The translations under genes were made by a program, and so were the position numbers. The notes beneath the pieces were generated by a model that saw only the letters and a list, made by a program, of their open reading frames with translations, made no database searches and was not told the DNA's origin. From positions 6,200,001 through 6,264,000 of the forward strand of contig CAUJLY010000003.1 in the NCBI GenBank assembly GCA_963281155.1: DNA of 64,000 nucleotides. Direction: 5' to 3'. The DNA comes from Rhabditophanes sp. KR3021. Taxonomy: Eukaryota > Nematoda > Chromadorea > Rhabditida > Alloionematidae. Below are positions 23,151 through 34,992 of this stretch, one piece after another. Position 1 is the stretch's first letter, and every line of letters begins with the position of its first letter.

Positions 23151-26100
23151 ATGAATTTTGCGCAACAACCGCCTGGAATGAATTTCCCCCAACCACCAGG
23201 AGGCATGAACATCCCTCAGCAACAGCCAGGCGCGAACTTCGGCCAACCACAACAATCAGGCACAAACTTTGGCCAACCAGGCATCAACTTCGGCCAACCA
23301 CAACAATCGGCTATGAATATGCCACAGCCACCAGGCATCAACACCCCACAACAACAAAGCATGACCTTCGGCCAATCACAACAACCAGGCATCAACTTAC
23401 CACAACAACCTAATATGGGCTTCGGCCAACCCCAGCAACCAGGTACGAATATGCCACAACAACCAGGTATGAATATGCCACAACAATCAGGTTTGAACAC
23501 CCCACAACAACCAAGTATGAATTTACCACCACAACCAGGTATGAATATGCCACAGCAACCAGGAATGAACTTCCCACAACAGCCAGGTATGAATTTGCCC
23601 CCACAACCAGGCATGAACTTCCCACAACAGCCAGGTATGAATTTGCCACAGCAACCAGGAATGAATATGCTACAGCAACCAGGCATGAACACCCCACAGC
23701 AACCAGGCATGAACACCCCACAGCAACCAGGCATGAATATGCCGCCACAGCCAGGTATGAATATGCCGCCACAACAGCCAGGTATGAATATGCCACAACA
23801 ACCAGGCATGAACTTCCCACAACAGCCAGGTATGAACTTCCCCCAACAACCAGGCATGAACTTCCCCCAGCAGCCAGGCATGAACCAACCAATGGGAATG
23901 CCCCCGGGAATGGGTCCACAACCTCCAAAAGCGAAGCTAGACCTCTCCGAAATGCCCTCCGTAGTCCAAGTGCGCGAAGACGACTCCCAATCCAAAGGTG
24001 GAAAATTCGAAACAGGTTACCCAAACGCAGAACTTCCTCCCCTTACAACGACGAAATTCGTTGCTGTCGACCAAGGTAATTCATCGCCCAGATTCATGAG
24101 AAGTACTATGTATGCCGTTCCAACTACAAATGACTTGATCAAAACATCTCACCTTCCTTTTGCTGTTTCAATTGCTCCATTTGCTGAAACGGAAAAAGAC
24201 GAGTATGCTCCACCTGTAGTTGACTTAGGTGTTAATGGGCCCGTTCGTTGTGATAGATGCAAGGCCTATATGTGTCCTTCGATGCAGTTTATTGATGGAG
24301 GCAGAAAGTTCAAATGTGCCTTCTGCAATGGGCAAACAACTGTGGAGGAAAGTTACTTTGCTCACCTTGACCACACCGGCCGTCGTACTGACATCAGTCA
24401 TCGCGCTGAACTTTGCCTTGGAACCTACGATATGCTCGCAACCAAATCTTACTGCAAAAATTCACTTCCACCTAAGGAACCTGCCTTTATCTTCATGTTA
24501 GATGTCAGTTATAATGCTATTAAGACTGGGCTTGTTGCTACATTTTGTAAGAATTTTAAAGATGTTTTGCTGGCTTTACCAAAAGATGACCCAACTCAGG
24601 TTGTTTCTCCTGCTAAAGTAGGATTGGTCACGTATGATAAAACATTGCATTTTTATAACTTTGACTCAAAAACACAGAAAGTTGAGATGTCTATTGTTAC
24701 GGACATTGATGACGTTTTTGCACCCTTCATCGATGGCTTTTTGGTTTCGGTTGATGTTGCCTTGAGTAATGTGGACAGAATTACACTTGAACTCCAAAAA
24801 CAATTCTCCGAAACGAGAATTACTGACACTGTCCTCGGACCAGTTATCCAAGGAGGCTTAGATGCTCTGAAGTCAGCTGATAGAGCAGGAAAATTAGTGA
24901 TCTTCCACACTTCATTGCCAACAGTCGAAGCTCCTGGAAAACTAGCCAACCGCGATGACAGAAAAGCTCTCGGGACAGATGGTGAAAAAAAAATCTTGAC
25001 ACCAGCTATTGACTTTTATGGGAAATTAGGTTCTGATTGTGTGAAGGCTGGAGTTTCAGTCGACTTATTCCTGTTTCCAAATGCATTCGTCGACGTCGCC
25101 ACTCTCTCCCCATTGGTTTCTTTGTCAAGTGGGAATTTGTTCAAGTATCAATACTTCGATTCTGAAAAGGATGGAAACAGTTTTGTACTAGATTTGAAAA
25201 AAGCCGTCCGTAACACTGTGGCCTTTGATGCGATTATGAGAGTTAGAACTTCTGCTGGAATCAGACCGACTGGCTTTTTGGGGCATTTCTTGATGCAAAA
25301 CTCAACTGACATGGAATTCGGTTGTTTAGATAGAAATAAGGAAGTGTTTGTTGAGATCAAGTATGATGACAAGTTAGTTGAAAATGAGCCTTGCTACGTT
25401 CAGTCAGCAACTCTCTTTACCAGTGTTTCTGGTTCTCGTCGTCTCCGTATCCACAACTTGGCCTTAAACACAACTGCGGACTTCAATCTAATCTATAGAT
25501 TCATCGAATCAGATACCTTCATGGCTTATTGGTACAAAGCAGGAGAAAAAGTATATCGTGAGAAGTCTCTAAAAGACATGAAGAATCATATTACAGGTAT
25601 TTTTTATCAATCGAAAAGTACAAAATATACTTCTCATAAACACAAAAGACATGTTAATATTTCAGAATGTGCTCTGAATGGCGACATTTTGATAACAAAA
25701 ATTAACAACTGGTTTTTAACTTATTTTTTATTACAGGCGAATTCGTTCACAATCTCGGAGTCTACAGAGACAAATGTTCTATCAACTCTCCGATTGGACA
25801 ACTTGTTCTTCCAGAAACATTACGTCTCCTTCCAATGTATTATACTTCTATCTTGAAAAATGATGGCCTAGCTGGAGGTTCAGATATGTCTGTTGATGAC
25901 AGAGCTTGGATGCTCCAGTTGATTGCTGGTCTTAAGACTGAAGAGATTGTTAGACTCTTGTACCCAAGAGTTCTCCCTGTCACTGAGTTGGTTATGGAAG
26001 GGCCTGATAGTGAATTAATTTTGCCAGGAGAAGTACGTGCTTATTATGATAATTTAAAGAGTAATCAAGCTTATCTTATTGCGTCTGGTATGATTATGTT

Positions 26101-26454
26101 TATTTGGATTGGACATGAAGTTGATCCTAAGTGGTTGCATGATGTTTTCCGTGCTAATAATATTCAGTCTTTGGATACTGAAGCTGTAAGTTACATTTTT
26201 CTTTGTTTGAATTCAATTTTTAGGGAAACATTCCTGTTCTTGACAACCCTCACTCCTTAGCCGTCCGCACAGCCATTTCCCAAGTATCAAAAGACGCAAT
26301 CCGCCATGGCAAGACCTACATCATCAGACAAGCGGATGGCCTCGAAGCTTGGATGAAAAAATTCCTTGTTGAAGATAGACATTCTGGACAGGTTGGAAGT
26401 TACGTTGATGGCCTAGTTACCCTTCACCGTGAAATCAGATCAATCATGTCATAA
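23151..26454 (+). CDS. SEC24: COPII coat protein Sec24
   Basis: Cargo-adaptor subunit of the COPII coat at ER exit sites. Exons 23151-25596, 25737-26185 and 26224-26454 join in frame to 1041 residues. Residues 1-260 are Gln/Pro/Met repeats (GMNxPQQP). Then follow the four-Cys zinc finger (CDRCKAYMCPS ... KCAFC), the trunk domain starting FIFMLDVSYNAI, the beta-sandwich/helical domain, and the gelsolin domain (YLIASGMIMFIWIGHEVDP). The C-terminus is EIRSIMS. The start was set at the first ATG after an acceptor-like CTACTTTTAG (AG at 23132-23133), because no upstream coding exon is visible. An earlier non-repeat exon cannot be excluded. The first intron is 140 bp. Confidence 0.94.
23190..23890 (+). 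repeat. degenerate coding repeats GMN-x-PQQP in Sec24
   Basis: More than 20 imperfect units of about 24-27 bp encode GMN(M/F/L/T)P(Q/P)QP. The third unit position varies while Gly-Met-Asn and Pro-Gln are kept. Adjacent units near 23690-23740 and 23810-23880 are almost identical at DNA level, showing recent unit turnover. Open frames on the other strands here are shadows of the periodic composition. Confidence 0.85.
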
Positions 26455-29400
26455 ATTATATATTACATCCTTCATTGACAACTAATTATTATCATTATTT
26501 TATAAATTATATATGCCAACATTAATATAAACATCTTTTACGTTAAGATATGAATTTTAGAAATAAATATTTATTACGCTCGTGTCTTTGTTTTAAGAGG
26601 CTTGCAGCTAAAATAAACTATGTACTTGCATAATCGCTTTGAGGTAAATTAATTTATTATATGTTATTCATTTGGTTATAATTTAGTTCATAAAACTATT
26701 CAATTAGCAATCGCTATTAAATTAATTTTTCAAACGGTCTCCTATTCGCATTTGTAAGGTCTAACAATACTCGTATATATATCAGCATTTCATTTTTAAG
26801 TACCAAAGACAATTTTGAATTCAATGTTTGCTTAAACACTAAAACTCTAAATCAATTAGGCAGTTTTTAGAACATTAGCTGTGTATTGCAATACTTATTA
26901 AACCTTTCTGCATGTATCGCTTAATCAGCTATTAAATTAATAGGATAAACAAAGTATAACAAGAAAGCATTATATTTTGAATAAGAAATTATACTTACCA
27001 AGAAAATCAAATGCATCAAACAAGGGAATATATCAATCCAGTGTTGATTAAACTAAATGATTCTCCTAACAATGCTTATACAAAAAATCTTGCATTTCAA
27101 ATGAAAAACAATTTCTATATCCTAAGTTATAATACTAGACGACATGAAATGTAACCAATAAGCATTTTTAATTTATATGTGATACTTCGCTTTTGCTGCA
27201 GGATAGAGCTAATTTTTTAGAAAAATGAAGAGTGTAAATAAGGTTAAGTTAAAACTAATCGTCTAGCATTAATTACATAACTATGTTACAAATACTGACT
27301 ATTAGTTGTGGTGGTTAAAGTATGTCTTGGAATTAGCAAATATATTGCAATACTAAAAGCATTATTATAAAGAAATAATGGATATCTAAGCATTTTTGAT
27401 CTCGATATACGTAGAACAGGGAATTCGAACTTTAAGAACTATCAAAATTTTGCATTCACTTTCTATCCAAACGCTAAGACCATATCATTTAAACTTTAAG
27501 ATTTCCCAGAAGTTCCTCCAAAAATATTCACACTTTATATTTAATCGGCAATCTTAGCAATAGTTATTATACGCATCTAGATTGGAAAGAAAGCATTTTT
27601 ATATAAAATTCTGAGTGATTTCTTAAAATACAATGAAAAACCGTTGAACAAAAAAATATATTAACTAAGATAAGTAAAAGTATCAAATAATTGTATGACT
27701 GGATTAAGTACTGGCTAAATAAAATCTCTTTTCATCAAAAAATGTGCAAAATACTATTAAACGACAATTCGTATTTTAAACAATCATGTATATTAGATGC
27801 ATACCATATAATACTTATTCTAAAGGTGAATCAATTGTGCATTCTGAATTTTGCTTGATAAACTTATTCAACAAGCAATGCAAGTAGGAAATAATATGGA
27901 GCTCTCAAAGAGAAAGAATTTACAATTATTAATTGCCAAATTGGATGCAAGTACTGATTATGAATCGGGGTCGTAAGTTATTTCCAAATTTGGCAATTAT
28001 ATTACAATGATTAAAGTAAATATGATTATTTTAAATAAATACTCATTTTCGGAAATTCAAATCTATTGCAAGAATCATTTTGTAAAGAAACACGATTAGC
28101 AAATAATATTTAATTTGTAAAAAAATAAAAACAATTAATAGTGTTAATTTTATACCATACTGATTATGATTCTTGGTCGTCGAATTATCTCTACGGGTTT
28201 TAAGCATTATTTGAAACAAGCCGCAATTTTAAAATTCAAACAATTTGAAATGGAGCATTTAACTTTAAGAATCAACCAGGTTTATGTACAACAACTATTT
28301 ACACTGGTATACCTATTTTCGCATTTTGATCAAGAATTTAAAACTGCAAGACTAATATAAGAACAAGTCTCGTTCTCCACGCATAGTCTTATAAACTCCA
28401 AGATAGCTAGCTATCAATCACAAAGATGTCGAAGTATCAAACATATATGGATTAACTAAGCATAAATGCTTCATTATTTAGGAAACTATAATCATCAAAT
28501 ATTACATATAAACAGATGAAGCTAGAAAGCATTTTTCAAACTAAATTTCTACACGATCACAAACATTTTCTAAAGAAAAAATATTAACAAATAATATGGA
28601 GATTATCAGAAAGTAAGTCTTCAGGCCTTAACTTGTGCCCATATTACGAAAGTTGATAATTGTTTGCAATCGTCAAATTATGTTATTGTACTTGTCGCAT
28701 ATACAATAATGATCTAAGTAAAAACATCATTTCAAATATGTTCCATGTTTTTGAAAATTCTGAAAAATTAGTATTAAACTTTAAGATTCAAGCCCAGATT
28801 GCCCTCAATTTTATACGATCTAGGACCCAAACAACAGCAAAACTATAAAGCCAGCAAGAATTAAACTCAACACTAATGTACATTTTGTGTATTACCAGCA
28901 GTAAAACTAAAAATCAGCAAGAATTGAATTCAACGCCAATGCACATTTTATGTATTGCAACCTCAATTTTTACCTCTTCCGAATGCAAAAATAAAAATGG
29001 AATTTATACATCTTGCATAAGAAATTATATTAAACAGGAAAAACTGATGTATCAAATAAATGATATCATATGTGCATATTTAAAGAATTGAATCAAGTAT
29101 GGAAATGTATTTCGTGCAAATACTATAAGCAATATTCAATAAAATGTAATTCATCAATATTAACGTAAAATGCAATGATAGTAAATTGCACACATTGCTA
29201 CGCATTTCTCAAACTATCATTGAAGAAAGGAGAAAAGCAAGATGAAAGAAATTTCCCAAGCAACATAATTAAGCAATAATAATAACTTCCTCGAAAAATC
29301 ATTAATTTACATTAATTTGCAACTGCATTAAGCATACTGATCATGAACCGTATCCGCTAAATTAATTTCCTGCATTTGCCAAATATATTACATCAAAATA

Positions 29401-31670
29401 AGCATTATTTTAAATGCGTATCAATCTTTGAAAATCAAGCAATTAAATGAAACCCTCTAAATTAACTAGCATTTTTACTTTTAATGAATGCATATAATAT
29501 TAACTTTTGGTTTATTGTGCAACTTTGGATTTATCAACTACTTACACTTTATTCATGCCCGGGAATTTAAGAATCATATAAAATATTTTAAAAAAGCACT
29601 TGAGCACCCTTTTACAAAAATCTTGCAATTTTTAACCTATTCAAGCACAATACATACAGTTAAAATCGGTAGGCTCAGATCAACAAACTACATTGACTAA
29701 GAAGACTAAAAATGTAAAACTTTGGTGCGAACACATGCATGTTAATGCAAATTAATTGAAAGACTGTTAAATGTGCGTGAAAAATCGAGTGCAATATTCA
29801 AACAAACAAGTCATCAAAAATAGTACATGCGTAAAATATAAGATTACATCACTTGAACAGAGCATTCATTTTTTCAAATTATTTCTCAAAACAACCGCAC
29901 TCTGAACCTCATTTTGTAAAAGAAACAATTACCTACTAATATGGAGATTGTCCCAAAACAACCTTGAACTAAGCCTTCTTTAAATAGCTACATAATGTAC
30001 AAATACAGATTGTGGCCGCCAAATGATGTTCCGTCTTTGACAAATATTCTATATTGAATCATCGTTGTTTCAAGTATCATATTTTCAAAAAATCAAAAAT
30101 TTAATGAAACAGCTATTTTAATGTTACCGTGCATTTTTAAATTCTAGCAATATACACAGAATACATCAATAAAGCATTAGGAAGCAACAAGAGTTTCTAT
30201 TCAACTTTTTAATAGCATCCAAGCGTTCATATTCAACTTTTTAATATTATCAAAAAGTATTGCATTTAAATTTAAAATCCACCATTATTTTCACTTAATA
30301 TGTCGACCAAATTTAACAATCTTATAAAATCGAAAGATGAAAACTGCATATTTTATTACCTCCTTACAAAATGTTTGGAATGGCAAGCTAATTTGAGATT
30401 GCTTAAGCATAACATAAACAAGAACAAGCTTAGCATAAGGCATTTGATCAATTAAGAAAGCAAAAAGCATCAAATGAATAAGTTACAATAAATCATCAAT
30501 TTTGTATGCATGATCTGCCGGATATGTCGATGCAAAATTTAGCCCACCGTCCAAACGAAGATGCAAAAATATAGGCCATACAATATAACACTTGTTAAAT
30601 AAAAAGGTAAATAAATATTGAGTGCATTTTTCAATAATCCAAAAATGTGACAGCATGAATCACATCGTATAAAGAAGGCAATCAGCCAACGCATGCGTTC
30701 GCCACAACAAGGAGTTTGAATATAGCATTAACTTTGTAAAAATATTACAAATACTGATTATTAATCGTGGCCGTTAGATTATGTTATCAAGATTAGAAAT
30801 TGACAAAACATTCAATAAATAAGCAGCAATTTTAGATTCCGAACAATTATCCAAAGCCAAGTATTTAAGCGAAAACTCACTTTTGGAACATATGAAATTA
30901 ATACGGAATCGGTTTAAGCAATTTGTATCAAAACGAAGCAAACAACGCAGTATCCAAACGTTTTTTCAAAAGAGAAATAACTTTAAGCTAGTTGCACAAA
31001 CGGAGCATTTACTCATTCAACGTTCTTGATTTACATTGCATATAATCTTAATTAAAAGACCCTATTTGTTATTCCTGAATGATTTAAAACTATCAAACTC
31101 GCCTAAGGCATCCATTAAAACTTCTGCCTACCTACCAATAAAGAAAATTAATGATGATGATATTATATAAAACTATTTTTGCACAAACAAAACATTTTCC
31201 TTCTTTAGATAAATAAAATCATTACTTACACATGTTTTTCATACACCCTTTGAAGATTGATTTTTTCCACTTACATTATCTCTATCTATTTATTAACAAA
31301 TTTCAAAAGCCGCGAAGTTTCCCATGAAACATTATAAAGTATTCCCTTCCCTTAAGACAACTATTTATTTGATGCCTATTGATTATAACATGACATAACT
31401 TTTTATAATTATCATCCATTCCTCTTACACACTTCATTAAATCACCAAATTAATCTACTTTATCAAAAAATGTTAAACATTCTTTTAAAAAGTATAATAC
31501 TATTACACTTCAAAATTGGTTTTATAGTTGAGACGACCTTACCTATACCAATAACTACTATCATCATTTGGTTATCTCTCTTTTAAGATACTTTATTTGT
31601 ATACTATATTGTTGTGTCTTTATTTAGGTGTGATTTTTTGCAGAAAGGACATTTATTTTATCCTTTTTAG
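26455..31670. repeat. gene-free region with a decayed repeat family
   Basis: No gene is seen in 5.2 kb. Related motifs recur: a TACTGATTATGAATCGTGGT-like core at about 27293, 27952, 28157, 29333, 30003 and 30748. It is often preceded about 100 bp earlier by an AATAATATGGAG-like block (27890, 28595, 29935) and followed by (G/C)CAAATATATTACAAT and AAGCATTATTTT-like blocks. Spacing between better copies is about 660-745 bp, with shorter AAGCATTTTT spacings near 200-225 bp. This looks like an old tandem array or many copies of one noncoding element. The 5' gene Sec24 ends at 26454 and NEK8-like begins at 31688. Confidence 0.5.
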
Positions 31671-31687
31671 AGGCTTCAAACCAAGAC

Positions 31688-33257
31688 ATGACCAACTCGG
31701 GGACGATTAGTCATTGCAGGCCTAAGATGGATGATTACACCAAATTATGTGTTGTGGGCCGTGGAGCACATGGAGTTTGTTGGCTGTGCCGAATATCCAA
31801 AGACCCATTCAGACAAAAAGTTATTATCAAATCTGTATCCACACTCGGTTTAAAAGACAAAGAAGAAAAAAGCATAATGGGTAAGTTAGATTAATCACTT
31901 CATTTCATCAAGCACTTTTAGGAGAAGTAAAACTACTATCCAGTCTAAATCACCCTAACATCATCGGCTACATCGACTACTTTATTTATGATAGCTCAGT
32001 TTGTATCGTCATGCAGTATGCTGAAGGGGGAACCCTTTCTAAATTTATCCAGGATCAAGGGGAACGATTAATTGATGAAAATGTTGCTTTAGACTACTTT
32101 ACACAAATTACAATGGCTGTTGACTACCTGCATAACAAAAATATACTACATAGGCATAGTTTCGGGATGGTGCAATGGGAAATCATTTTATTCACCAAAT
32201 ATAAAATCAAAAATTAAAATAAGATAAAAAGGGGTGATTGGTGTAATTTGCGAGGAGCAATTTTGGCGATTTGAGTGACAATGGAGGGATGCCTGATCCA
32301 CATTATTTCGTTTCATTGTCCGCTAGCAACTCGTAACTCAGCCATTAGGTTATCCCAGAGGTCGACACTCCTGTAAGATCGGTCTTTTCTGTAGATGTCT
32401 GCACACAACTGTTTCAATTGATGACAGTCTAGCACACGCATTATTCAATATTAGCATCTTGAAAATACTAGCACATTTGATTCCAAGGGCTCCATTAAGA
32501 TGCAAGTCTCAAAGATAAACGCCAACAGTTTTCCTTTTCTTCCCCAAATTGCAATGCATTTTTCTTTTTTGGAATATATACTAAACACATACATAAATGT
32601 AAATAATATTTATACTAACTTTTGCTACATTCAGAGACCTTAAGACTCAAAATATTTTGATGAATAAAAGGAAAAGTGTGATTAAGTTGAGTGATTTCGG
32701 GATTTCAAAGCAATTGAATACAAAGTCGGTGGCGTCGACTGTGGTGGGAACTCCTAATTATTTATCACCTGAAATTTGTGAAGGTAAGCGATATAGGTTT
32801 ATTTATTTTAGTTTATTGTTGTCATTTTAGGAAGATCATATAACCAAAAGAGTGATATGTGGTCTTTGGGTTGCGTGTTATATGAATTGATGCACTTGCG
32901 AAGGGCTTTTGAAGCAGAAACTATGTTAGCTGTTATTATGAAAATTACAAAGGCAAATATTTATTCTGCTTGTGTATATTATTTATGTTATTCTAGGGTG
33001 CATGTAGTCCATACGGCTCACACTTGTCTCCTGGCATTAATCGAATGATCCAAGAATTACTGAAGATTGACGACAAAGAAAGACCTGACACCAAGACAGT
33101 CCTGACAGATGAACTAATTCTCCCTGTATGCATGAAAATAACCTTATCACTTGGCCGAATCACAAAACCCATAACCTCTTGTAATTTTGAAACAAAGGCT
33201 GCATCCGATCTTACTGGTAACTTGTCGAAAGAATCTACACTGGTCAAACCCTTTTAA
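31688..33257 (+). CDS. NEK8: NEK8-like (NIMA-related) protein kinase, kinase domain only
   Basis: Ser/Thr kinase of the NIMA family; NEK8 acts at cilia in other animals. Exons 31688-31880, 31922-32153, 32635-32783, 32831-32952 and 32997-33257 join in frame to 318 residues. Motifs: GRGAHGV glycine loop, VIIKSVS (VAIK lysine), HPNIIGYIDYF, AEGGTLSKFIQ, HRDLKTQNIL catalytic loop, SDFGISKQL (DFG), VVGTPNYLSPEICEGRSYNQ, KSDMWSLGCVLYELMHLRRA. The similarity is closest to NEK8. The protein ends about 50 residues after the kinase domain and has no RCC1 repeats, unlike vertebrate NEK8. Introns 2 and 4 begin with GC instead of GT (TAG|GCATAG and AAG|GCAAAT). Intron 2 is 481 bp. Confidence 0.88.
32240..32432 (-). 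pseudogene. antisense coding relic in NEK8-like intron 2
   Basis: Opposite to the host gene, one frame reads DCHQLKQLCADIYRKDRSYR then SVDLWDNLMAELRVASGQ, a stop, and NEIMWIRHPSIVTQIAKIAP. It is GC-richer than flanking DNA and protein-like on both sides of the stop. No family is recognised with confidence; the first part faintly recalls MADF-type DNA-binding sequences. It looks like a decayed insertion that lengthened this intron. Confidence 0.25.
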
Positions 33258-34185
33258 CAAATCCATTTTAACAAACTCCAAATTCAATTCGGTATTTATT
33301 TAAATTCCATGTTGTTTTTCTATATTTAAGTAAATCCTTCTGTATTTTAACATCTGATCTAATACTTATTTAGAGCATTCCATTCATTTTTTATTATATA
33401 GTTTAAGTGATGACGCTAACCTATCAATCAAAAAAGTTATAAAAAATACACACTTACTTCCCTATATTTAAAAAAAGAGTTGATGATGCTTATGATTTAA
33501 AGGTAATTATTTGTTGTCAACAAGTGGAAAGAGTATCGGGAATGTGTTACACCTTTTGAAATGGTGTCACTTTTTATAATTATTGAAATTTCATTTTATA
33601 GTTTAGCAATTAATGGTATTTGTTGACATCATCCAATAACAGAAACAACAATCTTCATTAAAGTGATATCATTTAGCAATTCAAGTTATAATCATGATTC
33701 ATACTCTTTATTCACAAGCTTTAGAACGTGTTTAATTTATGTGGGGATATATCTAAATGTCAAATTGGAATAGATAACATTTACAAGCAATTTTCTTTGT
33801 CAAACCTTGACTTTTTCCTACCTCAATCCCGCTAATTAAAAAGCTTTTCCCCAGTTGTCAAAGTTACCATTACCGAAAAAATCAGTTATTACTAATTATA
33901 TTCAACGACTATATATTTTCACATTTAAACATGGCACTTACAACAATAACGAGTTCTAAATTTAGTTTGCTTAGTTTGAATTTCTGAGAGTTTATTCATT
34001 CCTGAGTTAGTTGGTTGTAATATTGAGAGGCATACATATCTTTGTAATTTAAAATATATGCATATACTTGGCTTGCGATGAAATAAATATCTATATAGGC
34101 ATGTCTTACTTATTTTGAAGATATTGATTTCGACGTTAAGATTAAATTAAAGTATTTAATTTGCTTGCATTTTTATAGGTAAGGG
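33258..34185. other. intergenic region between NEK8-like and SPSB-like genes
   Basis: About 930 bp of AT-rich sequence between two same-strand genes, ending with an acceptor-like TTTTTATAG 7 nt before the next ATG. Nothing else is seen. Confidence 0.4.
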
Positions 34186-34992
34186 ATGGTTGTTTTTACA
34201 CAAGAGCAAGTTGAGGAAGAGGGAAAGTTGTGCATGACGAGATTGTTTAGTATTCGTAGTGGAAGCAATTTGATTAATAATATTTTTTCCTTGGGATGGG
34301 AGACGGATATTAACAACCATGCATATACTTATGAGAGTAATAAGAGCGCGGCTTTGAGGTTGGATGTTCCTAATAGTTCTGATGCCATCAAAGGTAGCAT
34401 GGGCTTTTCTGAAGGTTTCCATATCTTCCAAATTAATTGGCGTGTTGAAAATAGAGATAATAATTCTGTTGTTGGGATTGGGACGGAGAATGCCATTTTG
34501 CACGCGGATGGAAGTAATGTTCCCTTAATTGGCGTTGATGCAGAATCCTATGGATGGAATATTGGCACCGGGAAACTCGCTAACTCCTTTGTGAAGGATC
34601 GTATTTTTCCTAGTTGGTATTATGAAGATGAGGATACATACCGGGCTCCGTATGTTTTCTATTGTCTCCTTAATTTGGATATTGGATACATGGCTTTTGT
34701 CGATAACGACTATTTTTTGGGATTCGCTGCTGTTGGGCTTAGTGGAAAAACGTGGTATCCTTTGGCTACCACTGGATTTCCAACTGCACACGTTGGCATT
34801 ACTTACCTCGGCGGTATCAAAAGAAAGTTTGGGTATAGTTAATAAATGATACATTATTTTTTAGGAAAGCCTGAATCTCTTTTGGATTGCTGCATTTTAG
34901 CCTTCAAGAAAGATGAAGAGTACGCTAAAACGGTAAACACCACCAAACTACCACTTCCACAATTCATCAAAAAACAATTATTGGAACATTAA
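34186..34992 (+). CDS. SPSB: SPRY and SOCS-box protein (SPSB type)
   Basis: Probable substrate-receptor of a Cullin-5 E3 ubiquitin ligase. Exons 34186-34813 and 34865-34992 join in frame across a 51-bp intron (donor G|GTATCA) to 251 residues. The SPRY part includes GFHIFQINWRVENRDNNSVV, VGIGTENAILHADG, YGWNIGTGKL and ITYLGGKPESLLDCC. The last 40 residues form a SOCS box: an elongin-binding segment SLLDCCILAFKKDEEYA and a Cul5-type LPLP motif (TTKLPLPQFIKKQLLEH). If the intron were retained, the frame would end at TAA 34840 without the SOCS box. The acceptor-like TTTTATAG before the ATG fits an outron. Confidence 0.88.

Noticed and set aside
23216..24024. Long minus-strand frames opposite the Sec24 repeats
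   Set aside because: They arise from the periodic Pro/Gln/Met codon repeats of Sec24. The peptides (repeated PGCCGKF-type units) have no independent support, and the plus-strand frame continues into a clear Sec24 domain.
27410..27440. tRNA B-box-like sequence (ATTCGAACT)
   Set aside because: No acceptor or anticodon stems can be formed around it. I found no convincing tRNA, rRNA or snRNA gene in the window.
26900..31100. CRISPR-like array
   Set aside because: Repeats are long, diverged and spaced by hundreds of bases in an animal genome; there are no short identical repeats with regular spacers.
34814..34842. SPSB-like protein ending at the TAA at 34840
   Set aside because: Using the donor at 34814 removes these codons and continues in frame into a SOCS box with LPLP, which fits the family far better.
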